Shown: piece after piece, positions 25,696 to 34,070 of the stretch
Numbering within the stretch: the first letter of the stretch is position 1
How the letters are laid out: each line of letters opens with the position of its first letter
Assembly (NCBI GenBank): GCA_963204965.1
Contig: CAUJKA010000461.1
Location: forward strand, 1 to 38,716
Length of the DNA: 38,716 nucleotides
Reading direction: 5' to 3'
From: Planctomycetota bacterium
GTDB taxonomy: Bacteria > Planctomycetota > Planctomycetia > Pirellulales > Pirellulaceae
Notes under the pieces: model-generated
What the model saw: only the letters and a program-made list of their open reading frames with translations
Database searches by the model: none
Told to the model about the DNA's origin: nothing
Program-made: the position numbers and the translations under genes

Positions 25696-27564
25696 CTAGG
25701 TACCATTCGCTTCGGTGGATTCTTTTAACCTCCGACTCTCTAGATACGACTCTACGGTCATCACTGTCCAACCGCCATCACCATTCAGGGATAAAACATG
25801 GGTGTGGAATCGAGCGACGGCCGGACGATGACTGATGCTAATCAATGTTACGTTCAGATCGGCTATCCGCTTGTAAATATCAGCTTCATTTTCTTCGTCG
25901 AGCGCACTGGTAGCTTCGTCGAGCACAAAGAATTGTTCGTCTGATAGTAAAATTCTGGCAATGGCAACGCGCTGTTGCTCACCGAGCGAAAGCGTTTTAC
26001 TCCAGTCGCCACTGACGTCCAATCCCCCCGCATGCTCAATAAGTTTTGGAAGTTGCACAGTCTCAAGAACATCCACCAATTGTTTTTCATCAAGCTTCAG
26101 ATCGTTTCGTGGATACAATAGTTGATCTCGAAGTGTTCCGATGACCATGTAAGGACGCTGTGGGAGAAATTGTATTTTGTCCAGCTCAGGACGCGAAATC
26201 TTCCCGCTGCCACTGACCCATAGCCCCGCGAAGGCGCGGAGCAAAGAGCTTTTTCCACCACCACTTACCCCAACAATTAGAAGACGATTCCCATTTTCGA
26301 TGACAAGGTCTAGGTCTTCCACGAGTGTACGATTTCCATCCGGGGTTTGCAGCGTCACATTGCTAAAACCTGACCCTTCGGTTGTAGGCGTTTCCTCAGT
26401 TTCAATGTGTATTCTCTCCTCAACATCGTCCTCGCTCGCGCCATGCAGGCCTTTCGAGAATCGATCCAAACGACCTACCCCGGCCGTGAAGTAACTTAGC
26501 TGATCAAATTTACTCACAACGACGTTAAGCGCGCCGAACACTTTAGCAAATGCCCCAGTCGCTTGTACGATCGAGCCGACGTCCTGCTCACCCCTCAGTA
26601 CTGAGGGAGCGAGAATTAGAGTTGGGATTACAACGGTTGCTGAAGTATAAAGCGACTGAAACGAATTCAGAGAGAATTGCCAGTTTACGAGGCGTTTTGC
26701 ATTGGCAAGGGCTTCACCGAAACGCTCACCACAGTATTTCATTTCCTTTTCCTCACCCCGATAGAAGGCGATGGACTCTGCATTCTCTCGCACGCGAATC
26801 AAACTGAATCGAAAATCTGCTTCATTCCTCAATTGAAAGAAGTTGAGTGCAACCAGTGGACGACCAAAGATGAAAATCGTCAATAAAGTGCCGATCGACG
26901 CATAGATGAGCAGTGTCCAAACCAGAGATGGTGAGAGAATCCAAAGCACGCCGCTAAAAGCGATGATTTGCAATGTCGTTTCGATGAAGATCAAGAGGAA
27001 GTAGATGGACTTCGACGTGAACGAATTGATATCCTCTGCAATTCGCTGATCAGGGTTGTCAATGGAAGGAGAATTGCTAATTCGGTAGTAATTGCGCTGG
27101 CCAAAGTACTTGGCCATGAAACTCGACGTCATCCAGTTTCGCCAATGCAATGCTAAGCGATCGCGCACATAGTAGTACAAGCCAAACGTTGGGAATCCGA
27201 TAGCGATTAAGAAGATCGTTAAGTATGTCGACTTCCAGAATCGATCCGCATCTCGCTCAGCTAGGGCAGTTGTGAATTCGCCGGTTTGCCAAATGAGAAA
27301 GACTCCAATAGTGGTATCCGCGAGCATTAAGGCGACGAGAAACATTAGCAGAGCATACGCCGTCCATTTTTTGTCGGATGTCAAGTAAGGAATCGTCAGT
27401 CGAACGAACTTGGGAATCAACTTCCCACGCACTTTTCTCAACTTAGCAATTAGTTGCATGATCGCATGTGCCCAGTAAGCGATCTGCTCGCAAGCCACAA
27501 CGACTTCAATGAACGCACTTCGTGGGCAGAAAACTCCCGTGAGATTATGTACATATGGATTCAC
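25696..27564 (-). CDS. ABC transporter, fused permease/ATPase of SbmA-ABCD type
   Basis: A 622-residue half-transporter in which a membrane domain of the SbmA/BacA/ABCD (ABC_membrane_2) type is fused to an ATPase. Membrane segments lie near residues 67-92, 113-133, 187-212, 217-235 and 310-325. The loop RENAESIAFYRGEEKE (260-274) is the EAA-like motif typical of this subfamily. The nucleotide domain has Walker A GVSGGGKSS (432-440), the signature LSLGEQQR (525-532), Walker B FFVLDEATSALD (545-556) and the switch His in SISHRPA. It presumably works as a homodimer. Bacterial relatives move peptides, vitamins or fatty acyl compounds; the substrate is unknown. The GTG at 27564 has no clear ribosome-binding site; ATG 27459 (residue 36) is an alternative start. 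Confidence 0.92.
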   Translation of the reverse strand: MNPYVHNLTGVFCPRSAFIEVVVACEQIAYWAHAIMQLIAKLRKVRGKLIPKFVRLTIPYLTSDKKWTAYALLMFLVALMLADTTIGVFLIWQTGEFTTALAERDADRFWKSTYLTIFLIAIGFPTFGLYYYVRDRLALHWRNWMTSSFMAKYFGQRNYYRISNSPSIDNPDQRIAEDINSFTSKSIYFLLIFIETTLQIIAFSGVLWILSPSLVWTLLIYASIGTLLTIFIFGRPLVALNFFQLRNEADFRFSLIRVRENAESIAFYRGEEKEMKYCGERFGEALANAKRLVNWQFSLNSFQSLYTSATVVIPTLILAPSVLRGEQDVGSIVQATGAFAKVFGALNVVVSKFDQLSYFTAGVGRLDRFSKGLHGASEDDVEERIHIETEETPTTEGSGFSNVTLQTPDGNRTLVEDLDLVIENGNRLLIVGVSGGGKSSLLRAFAGLWVSGSGKISRPELDKIQFLPQRPYMVIGTLRDQLLYPRNDLKLDEKQLVDVLETVQLPKLIEHAGGLDVSGDWSKTLSLGEQQRVAIARILLSDEQFFVLDEATSALDEENEADIYKRIADLNVTLISISHRPAVARFHTHVLSLNGDGGWTVMTVESYLESRRLKESTEANGT

Positions 27565-27846
27565 GCCGTATGAGTTGCTTTAAAGTTGACAAGTTTCGAA
27601 ACGTAATCGGTTAAAACAGAATAGCGATGCTCTTCAAGATCAGCCAAAGCATGCCTCATGCCAATTCGTCTTCAACAACTTAGATCGTCTTGATTCTTGC
27701 GTTCGTTGCGTCGACGCGCACGCCATACCAGAAATCTGAAGTTAGCCGGCTTTTACCAATCAGAAGCCTATCCGCTCGTACTTGGCACGGGATTAGCATG
27801 AAGAGCCTCGATACGATGTTCTGATTCGTTCACTAAGGAGCTTAAA

Positions 27847-28113
27847 ATGGGTAAGACGATGCTAGAAAGCGAAAAGTCGGAATTGCACTTGGGGGAAACC
27901 AAGGGGATTCGCAATCACGACCACGATCTGATTCACGAATTGAGTATCCGATTGGACAGCATTTGGCGTTACGATCAATACATTGCCAACGCTGAGGGAG
28001 AAAACGCCCCAAACGTCAAGACGCTCTGGGAAGATATCAAAGCCCAGGATGTCAGGATCGTCGAACGATTGAAAGAGTCGATCCGCGAGCATGTTCGCAA
28101 TGATTGCTTCTAA
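27847..28113 (+). CDS. Small helical protein of unknown function
   Basis: An 88-residue, highly charged and probably all-helical soluble protein. An AAGGAG ribosome-binding site 6 nt before ATG 27847 strongly supports it as a real gene. The central part, DHDLIHELSIRLDSIWRYDQ and then YIANAEG, followed by LWEDIKAQDVRIVERLKESI, has spaced His, Glu and Asp residues that could suit a small helical bundle with a metal site, but I do not recognise a named family and this is only a guess. It lies 152 bp upstream of the mgtC-like gene on the same strand, and the two may form one stress- or ion-related unit. Confidence 0.75.
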   Translation: MGKTMLESEKSELHLGETKGIRNHDHDLIHELSIRLDSIWRYDQYIANAEGENAPNVKTLWEDIKAQDVRIVERLKESIREHVRNDCF

Positions 28114-28265
28114 CACATGCCGATTCATTGAGTGCAAATCGATCGACTTGATTGGTTTGCACTCAACTGCACGACAAAAATTCACCATCGTTGAGTTGTG
28201 AATGCACTGACCGCATTGCACAAGTACCCTGGCGAAAGCCGTTCCGCTCAAAGAAGGGACATGAC

Positions 28266-28763
28266 GTGAATGAATGGTGGGAAGCGATAATCCAAACGAT
28301 TTTCGACGAGTTTTCTGATCTTCCCGATGTAAGCACTTTTACACGTATTACACTGCGGATGTTGTTAGCTGCAATTCTCGGGGGAATACTGGGATTGGAA
28401 CGTGAGCAGCAGCGAAAGGCGGCGGGTCTCAGGACGCACATGTTAGTCGCTCTTGGAGCAGCGCTATTCGTTCTCATCCCTCAACAGTCAGGAGTGTCCG
28501 ATGCGGACCTGACTCGCGTACTTCAAGGACTGGTCGCCGGGGTGGGATTCCTCGGGGCTGGGTGCATCATTAAAGGACAGGCGGAGGAGGAGGTAAAAGG
28601 ATTAACCACAGCCGCCAACATTTGGTTAACTGCCGCCATTGGGATGGCTGCTGGCATAGGTCGAGAGGCAACGGCCGTGATTAGTACTCTTATTGCTTTG
28701 CTGATCCTCTCGTCTGTTCGGAGGATTGAGAGGTATATTGAAAAGCGAAGTAAACCAGTTTAG
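28266..28763 (+). CDS. MgtC/SapB family membrane protein
   Basis: A 165-residue inner-membrane protein of the MgtC/SapB family. Four to five hydrophobic segments are visible, with the family motifs ILGGILGLEREQQRKAAGLRTHMLVALGAALF in pieces along residues 38-68, GVGFLGAGCIIKG near 91-103 and GLTTAANIWLTAAIGMAAG near 112-130. MgtC of Salmonella controls the F1Fo-ATPase and survival in low magnesium; many relatives lack its C-terminal domain, as this one does, and have unknown roles. The start is set at GTG 28266 because AAGGGA (28254-28259) lies 6 nt upstream; the longer open frame from 28152 adds a non-conserved, implausible N-terminus. Confidence 0.9.
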   Translation: MNEWWEAIIQTIFDEFSDLPDVSTFTRITLRMLLAAILGGILGLEREQQRKAAGLRTHMLVALGAALFVLIPQQSGVSDADLTRVLQGLVAGVGFLGAGCIIKGQAEEEVKGLTTAANIWLTAAIGMAAGIGREATAVISTLIALLILSSVRRIERYIEKRSKPV

Positions 28764-29149
28764 GTTCTACTTCGAGAGACTTCCACCTATTTTCGGCTCC
28801 GAACCTATTGACCGAACCTATTGACCGAGCCACGTTGAGCCATCTCTCCGTTAAGAGAAGTTCTTTGCTCAACGACACTTCGAGACCGTCGTGAAATTCG
28901 GAAGCGCGACGTGAGTAATGCCCTCTAGAGAATCCTCAAAGACACCCAATGCTTGATTGGCACCCACTGCTAGATTTCTGACATGATGGACTGTTTTTGA
29001 GAATTCATCGCGGCTGCGTCTGCCACCACATGTGAGATATCAGTTGAGAAAAGTACTCCAACGAATGTCAATTAGCAGTGGCTTCGAAGGTTGAACGAAA
29101 AGGTTGCGCTGTCTACGATATGGCACCTCGAAGAATCAAGAGTATCACC
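28764..29149. other. Non-coding spacer with a 13-bp tandem duplication
   Basis: This 386-bp spacer between the mgtC-like gene and the PEP-CTERM gene has no convincing CDS. A perfect 13-bp tandem duplication (GAACCTATTGACC) lies at 28801-28813 and 28814-28826. Nothing else is recognisable. Confidence 0.5.
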
Positions 29150-29785
29150 ATGAGATTGTTCATCGCAGCCGTTTTCAGTTGCATCATAACTAACGTCGCC
29201 ATGGGCGATTTCGTCACTATCAATGGAACTCAGTACGAGTTTGATGGTACTCCCACTACTGTGTCGCACGGCTTCCTTGGGGATCAGTTTAGTAGCCCCG
29301 TCAGTTTCACAAATCAGCGTTACGTGCGAGTAACGGGACTTTCGATTGGCGGTTTTATTGCACCTCCATTTACCGCTGGCACATTCTTTGTGAATAACCT
29401 TGGTTATATCCAAAATGCGGAACTGATGATTTACAAGGCGGGCAATGCGCCGAAACGAGCCTCGCAACTGTTTGTCTACAGCATGAACACGAATTCGGCG
29501 TTGACTCCTAACGGAAATCCATCTGGCCAAGTTAACTCGACCTACAATTTCCTCCACGACTTCATCATCGATACCAGTTTACTCACTGGTCCAACTTCGA
29601 ATTACTCACTGCGACTGACTATCGGCGAGGACTACTTCGATACTTCCCAGGCTGATAACGGCGGTACAAACAGTTATCGCCTAGATGGGTTGCACATTGC
29701 TGCCGTGCCTGAACCTTCAAGTCTGATGCTGATGGCAGCGATCGGCTCAATTGCCGTTGGATTCAGATATCGCAGACAGGCATAG
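29150..29785 (+). CDS. PEP-CTERM sorting domain protein
   Basis: A 211-residue exported protein. It begins with a signal peptide (RLFIAAVFSCIITNVAMG, about residues 2-19) and ends with a PEP-CTERM sorting signal: VPEPSS, a hydrophobic segment (LMLMAAIGSIAVGF) and a basic tail RYRRQA. Such proteins are processed by an EpsH/XrtA-type exosortase and are often secreted or surface-attached in organisms with exopolysaccharide. The middle part is rich in Thr, Asn, Ser and Gly with beta-strand character, consistent with an extracellular fold, but no domain is recognised. No exosortase gene is in the window. ATG 29150 (AAGAG 8 nt upstream) is preferred; ATG 29120 or GTG-type starts further up are possible. 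Confidence 0.88.
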   Translation: MRLFIAAVFSCIITNVAMGDFVTINGTQYEFDGTPTTVSHGFLGDQFSSPVSFTNQRYVRVTGLSIGGFIAPPFTAGTFFVNNLGYIQNAELMIYKAGNAPKRASQLFVYSMNTNSALTPNGNPSGQVNSTYNFLHDFIIDTSLLTGPTSNYSLRLTIGEDYFDTSQADNGGTNSYRLDGLHIAAVPEPSSLMLMAAIGSIAVGFRYRRQA

Positions 29786-29949
29786 ATTGTCGGACTCCGA
29801 AGGAAAAACGAAGTTCAATATCGTTTTCGCTTGGTGTTTGCCGATATGACGAAGCTGATGCGAGCTCAATCTCTTGCGTCGAACGATCTCGCCGCGTCAG
29901 CAGTGAATGGCGACAAGAGCTTTCGGATCAATTTGTTGATCATAGCTGC

Positions 29950-31860
29950 TTACTTCGAGGAGAGTGATTTCAGTACCTCGATCACCTTGGACGCATCTTC
30001 AGCGGCGGTTACTTCAGAGTTCTTGTAGACGATGTTGCCTTGAGTATCGATGACGAAGGTCCAGCGTTTGGCGGTGACATTGCGATCCAGAGTGATCTTC
30101 TTATCGCCTAAAGTCGCAGAAACTTGTTTAGCCTCTTTCGTTACGGGAACGCCGAAACTCTCGGCAATCTTTCCTTCGGGATCGGCGAGTAGAGTGAAGT
30201 TCAACTGATGAGCTTCTTTAAACTGCCGATGGTTTTCGCTTGAATCTCCGCTGATACCGACGACTACTGCGTCCAGCTTTTCGATATCAGCCTTGCTATC
30301 GCGATAGGCACAGGCTTGCTTGGTGCATCCACCAGTAAAGTCCGCGGGGTAGAAGTAGACAACGACATTCTTCTTACCAACGTAGTCGCTACTCTTCCAA
30401 GTTTTGCTTTGATCGTCGGTGGCTTCAATCTTTGGCGCATCGCCTAGAGACGGCAGTTTATGGCTAGCCGGAGGATGCTCGCCCCAAACTTCAGGTGTCT
30501 TAAAATCCTTAGGCTTGGGTTTGACCTTCGGTGGGACAGCTTGGCTGCGATACTGCGACCACTTCTCAGCTAGCTCTTTGGCCTTATCGGGATTGGCCTT
30601 CGCTAAGTTCGATTTCTCGCTGGGATCTTTGCTCAAGTCAAATAGCTCGAAGTTCTGCAAATCGACTTCTGCAATCGACTCTTGCGATTCTCCATCGGGA
30701 TTTTCAGTGGCTTTCTTGCCGTTGACAATCAATTTCCATTGGCCAGATCGGATTGCCCCCGAGTTTGGTGCGGCGTTGATAAGGATTTCCCGAGCTGGAG
30801 TGGGCTTACCATTCGCGATTGTCTCCCAAACATCGATACCATCTACAGGCAGCTTTTGCTCGACTTTGGCTCCAGCAAGTTTGAGCAAAGTCGGATAGAG
30901 ATCCACGATGTGAAGAGGATCTTTCACGATGGAGCCAGCCGCAATCTTGCCTTTCCACGAAGCCAGCGCAGAAACGCGTACGCCGCCTTCGTAGACCGTA
31001 CCTTTACTCGAGCGGAGCGAACCGTTGCTGGTCACTTTGCCTGGCGAAGGCCCGCCGTTGTCGCTGGAGAAGATGAACAGTGTGTTGTCGCGCTGACCGG
31101 CTTGGTCAACTGCATCAACCACTTTTCCGATCGCTTCGTCCATAGCGGTCAACATCCCGGCATACAGACGTCGATCGCCCTTCAGGTGCCCGAACTTTTC
31201 GAGATACTTCTCTGGAACTTGATGTGGCGTGTGAACCGCATTGAACGGAACATACAGAAAAAATGGTTGCTTGCCCGAGTATTGCTTAACAATCTTGACT
31301 GCTTCATCCGCAAGCAAGTGTGTGCTGTATCCTTCGTCTCGACAGACCTTGTCGTCGCGATGCCAATCAAAGCCTCCATCGCGAGTGTGCAAGTTGTAGT
31401 CCAACGCGCCGTTGTAATGTCCGTACTGATGATCGAACCCACGGCGAGTCGGCAAGTAGTCGGGTTGGAAGTGTCCCAAGTGCCACTTGCCCACGATGGC
31501 TGTCGCGTAACCGGCGCTCTTAAAACCTTGAGCCAAGGTTTGTTCTTCCAAGGGCAAGCCGTATTGAGCCCAAGGACGAACAACGCCGACTTGCAGCCCG
31601 TGACGCATTGGATAGCGTCCCGTCATCAGGGCGGCTCGTGTTGGTGAGCAGACTGGTTGAACGTAGAACGAATCGAGCTGAGCACCCGACTGCGCCAGTT
31701 TGTCCAACTGCGGAGTAGGAATCTCGCTGCCATGCCAGCCAACGTCTCCCCAGCCCAAGTCATCGGCCAAGAATACGACAACATTGGGACGAGTCTCATT
31801 CGCAAAAGCGACACTCGACAAGATGCCCAACAGAATTAGAACGATGGTAGTTCTTTGCAT
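29950..31860 (-). CDS. Sulfatase fused to a PrxQ-type peroxiredoxin
   Basis: A 636-residue exported protein with two enzymes in one continuous frame. A signal peptide (about 1-20) is followed by a type I sulfatase domain (about 24-440): RPNVVVFLADDLGWGD binds calcium, Cys71 in VCSPTRAALMTGR is the residue converted to formylglycine, and GKWHLG and SSDNGG complete the active site. It is closest in look to arylsulfatases acting on sulfated polysaccharides. After a Pro/Lys-rich linker (about 440-467), residues 468-636 form a complete peroxiredoxin domain with FYPADFTGGC, where Cys512 is the peroxidatic cysteine and Cys517 the resolving one (C-x4-C of the PrxQ/BCP type), then GISGD and TFVIDTQGNIVY. 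I see no frameshift or stop at the junction. A matching formylglycine-generating enzyme is not in the window. Confidence 0.93.
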   Translation of the reverse strand: MQRTTIVLILLGILSSVAFANETRPNVVVFLADDLGWGDVGWHGSEIPTPQLDKLAQSGAQLDSFYVQPVCSPTRAALMTGRYPMRHGLQVGVVRPWAQYGLPLEEQTLAQGFKSAGYATAIVGKWHLGHFQPDYLPTRRGFDHQYGHYNGALDYNLHTRDGGFDWHRDDKVCRDEGYSTHLLADEAVKIVKQYSGKQPFFLYVPFNAVHTPHQVPEKYLEKFGHLKGDRRLYAGMLTAMDEAIGKVVDAVDQAGQRDNTLFIFSSDNGGPSPGKVTSNGSLRSSKGTVYEGGVRVSALASWKGKIAAGSIVKDPLHIVDLYPTLLKLAGAKVEQKLPVDGIDVWETIANGKPTPAREILINAAPNSGAIRSGQWKLIVNGKKATENPDGESQESIAEVDLQNFELFDLSKDPSEKSNLAKANPDKAKELAEKWSQYRSQAVPPKVKPKPKDFKTPEVWGEHPPASHKLPSLGDAPKIEATDDQSKTWKSSDYVGKKNVVVYFYPADFTGGCTKQACAYRDSKADIEKLDAVVVGISGDSSENHRQFKEAHQLNFTLLADPEGKIAESFGVPVTKEAKQVSATLGDKKITLDRNVTAKRWTFVIDTQGNIVYKNSEVTAAEDASKVIEVLKSLSSK

Positions 31861-32701
31861 TTTTGTTTGCTCGACTTTTGTAACTCGTTTGTTAGGTCTC
31901 TAGTCCATGCGCCAACGCAATCTACCAAATCCGCTGCCAAAGTGAACCGGTGTGCGATTAAGTTGGAGAAAGCTCAGCATAGTTCACGCGGCAGTGGCGA
32001 GTTGGAATCGGGTTTGGTATTTGGCCTGAAAGGCCTCAACAACCAAAGCCCAGGGCACAGCGCAGCGCCGCCCTGGGAACGCACAGGATTGAGTCGATCG
32101 CCCTGAAGGGGCATTACATCCGATGAATGTTCGATCGACGTCCGCATTGGAACCCGAGCCCTCACGCAATTCACATGAACTTCAAAAACCCAATGGCAAC
32201 CGTAACTGATGTTGCGGTTCGAACGATGACAAATGACGTGGCGGCATAAGCCCTCACCGCCAAAACCTTTTACGGTGGACCCCGGGTTACGCTTGGCTCG
32301 CGGGACTCGCCGCGCTCACCCGGGGCTAACGATGTGTCGCCACTTCGTGGCTGGACTAATGCGCTGGCTGAAGTTTTTGTAGCGCTAATGAAAACGACTC
32401 AGACGCTTTGACGCTTAGAACCAAAGTCTGATCGTCCCTGGTCAAATTGCTATTAAGCTACCTAAAGACTCGTTCGGTCTCAACCTTCATCCGACCCCAG
32501 ACGTGAAATTCAAGGGAATGACACATTCTAAAAATCGAAAACTGTTTGAGCGACAGGTTTCGATACGATAAAATGTCCTCGCACTGAACTGAATGAGACA
32601 AAAAACCATTCGATGAACCACATTCTCTCGATGGGAAGCTTGGGCACAGGTTGCTCAAACAGCCGGGTTATTTTTGCACGCGATCTGTATTTCAATCACA
32701 T
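31861..32701. repeat. Long repeat-rich spacer
   Basis: This 841-bp stretch has no convincing gene. Two GC-rich inverted repeats stand out: CCCAGGGC/GCCCTGGG at 32049-32077 and CCCCGGGT/ACCCGGGG at 32280-32325, the latter followed by GTGTCGCCACTTCGTGGC, a small extra hairpin. The first is preceded by GGCCTGAAAGGCC (32023-32035), itself a palindrome, and followed by GCCCTGAAGGGGC (32100-32112). The style of both, including the GAAGG-type loops, resembles the elements near motAB and at 20.9 kb and suggests families of dispersed intergenic repeats. The parts 31861-32010 and 32350-32701 show nothing else that I can name. Confidence 0.6.
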
Positions 32702-33490
32702 ATGACCGACTTCATTTCAAATCTCCTTCGGGTCGTCCCTGAGGACAAAACTGACGCTATTCACTATTTCGGAGGCTCCCCGAGCGTTGAAGGAGCACTA
32801 TGCCCTGCTTGCAGAATACCTTTGCTTCAACTTTTGAATGTTGATTGCTCCGATCCGCTGTTATCTGACAGATCCTTCGGGCCATGGAAACGACTTCCAT
32901 TTCTTTTTTGTTGGACCTGTATGCGAGATGTCTACTACTCAGCATTGGGTCCAAACGCAATCTCTGTCATTCACACTGATCAATCGACGCTCGAAGGCTC
33001 TCAGTCTCTGTATAAGAACTATCCTAGTTCTTTTCCGCAGCACAACGTTTCGTTTAGAGTTGGTGTTCCTGATGATGTCAAAACGATCGCGTTGCGAGTA
33101 ATTGAGGAGTGGGAGTCGAAAGGCGGCGATGATGAAGAAGCGGAAACTTGGCAACCGTCCGCAGACGAGCAAATTGTGCTTACCCGATTTTTTGGACATC
33201 CCGTTAAGACTTCATTTTGCTTAACCCACCATCAAGTCGGCGGTAGTAATCTGGGACCTCCCTGGCAAGACGACGAGTACCGTTGCCCAAACAGCAAATG
33301 CAAGTCTCGTGCGAAGAAAGGACGAAAAATGACATTTGTCGCCCGAATCCTAAACGCACCACAGCATGGACTTCCGATGATTGAGACCATCGAATCGTGT
33401 GGAGCGGATGAGTATAACTACGATGTTGCCGTACAGTTCCATATATGCGAATCTTGCTTCACAATGGTGGGCAGCAATCGTTGCGGTTAA
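32702..33490 (+). CDS. Cysteine-rich, zinc-ribbon-like protein of unknown function
   Basis: A 262-residue cytoplasmic protein with three to four cysteine pairs: CPAC near residue 33, CWTC near 69, CPNSKC near 203 and CESC near 252. These look like two zinc ribbons or one split site. The layout (FGGSP near the start, a long middle domain and HHQVGGSNLGPPW near 186-198) is reminiscent of DUF1963/YwqG-like proteins, which carry a similar GG-rich H..GG motif, but the match is weak. No signal peptide or membrane segment. The start is chosen at ATG 32702, since the upstream extension to 32651 is compositionally unlike the rest; no ribosome-binding site is seen. It is isolated between repeat-rich spacers. 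Confidence 0.6.
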   Translation: MTDFISNLLRVVPEDKTDAIHYFGGSPSVEGALCPACRIPLLQLLNVDCSDPLLSDRSFGPWKRLPFLFCWTCMRDVYYSALGPNAISVIHTDQSTLEGSQSLYKNYPSSFPQHNVSFRVGVPDDVKTIALRVIEEWESKGGDDEEAETWQPSADEQIVLTRFFGHPVKTSFCLTHHQVGGSNLGPPWQDDEYRCPNSKCKSRAKKGRKMTFVARILNAPQHGLPMIETIESCGADEYNYDVAVQFHICESCFTMVGSNRCG

Positions 33491-33524
33491 CGCAGAACGA
33501 ATAGCTCGTCAAAGTTGATTTTGA

Positions 33525-33953
33525 CTACGGAATTCTACACGTTCCGGAATCACAGTCTCGGCCGCTGATGCGATAGCGGCGCTTGGCGACTTGCCGATAG
33601 ATCCAGCGCCATAATGGCATCGATAGTGGAATGTGCAATAGCGGGAACAACCAAAATAGTTTTGGAAGTTGCTTGCTGAGATACTTCGCTGCGTCGGCGC
33701 CGCCGTACTTTGCGGATCGATCGGCTTTGACGACCCACATCTGTTCGAGCAATTGCTCTTGGGTGAGATCGGGACAATAGGTTGAAATGCGAGGGTCGTG
33801 GAGGCTCAAATAGCTGAGTTTCCCTGAGTCCCATCGGGCCAATCGCTGAACCTGAGCTCGACAAAAATTGCATTGGCCATCCCAAATGACCACATCGGCC
33901 CCAACCTTTCGATCGGGGTCCGGCAGTTCGACTTGGGATTTGACTTGGTTCAT
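33525..33953 (-). CDS. DCC family thiol-disulfide oxidoreductase-like protein (DUF393)
   Basis: A 142-residue protein of the DCC family, named after the N-terminal D-x-x-C-x-x-C motif: here VIWDGQCNFCRAQVQRL with Cys28 and Cys31. The family is predicted to have a thioredoxin-like fold and a redox role. Other typical parts are the strand LSYLSLHDP, the MWVVKADRSAKYGGADA segment and the hydrophobic PLLHIPLSMPLWRWIY followed by a basic region. Further cysteines near the C-terminus (RDCDSGTC) are seen in many members. Length is normal. It is convergent with the cysteine-rich gene (34 bp between the two stops), which is adjacent but not co-transcribed. Confidence 0.9.
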   Translation of the reverse strand: MNQVKSQVELPDPDRKVGADVVIWDGQCNFCRAQVQRLARWDSGKLSYLSLHDPRISTYCPDLTQEQLLEQMWVVKADRSAKYGGADAAKYLSKQLPKLFWLFPLLHIPLSMPLWRWIYRQVAKRRYRISGRDCDSGTCRIP

Positions 33954-34070
33954 CTTGGAAAGCGTTTCTTTTGGCGATGGGCTCTACACTGAGTACTGTA
34001 GGCTACGGATAAGGTTAACCGACCAGCGAATCGCGACAAGCTGGAATCGCTCGGAATGGTGGGGTAATTC

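Noticed and set aside
28152..28265. 38-residue N-terminal extension of the MgtC-like protein
   Set aside because: Not like the family's N-terminus; GTG 28266 has a well-placed ribosome-binding site.
30682..31647. 321-residue plus-strand open frame
   Set aside because: Antisense to the sulfatase domain; composition is that of a reverse-strand shadow.
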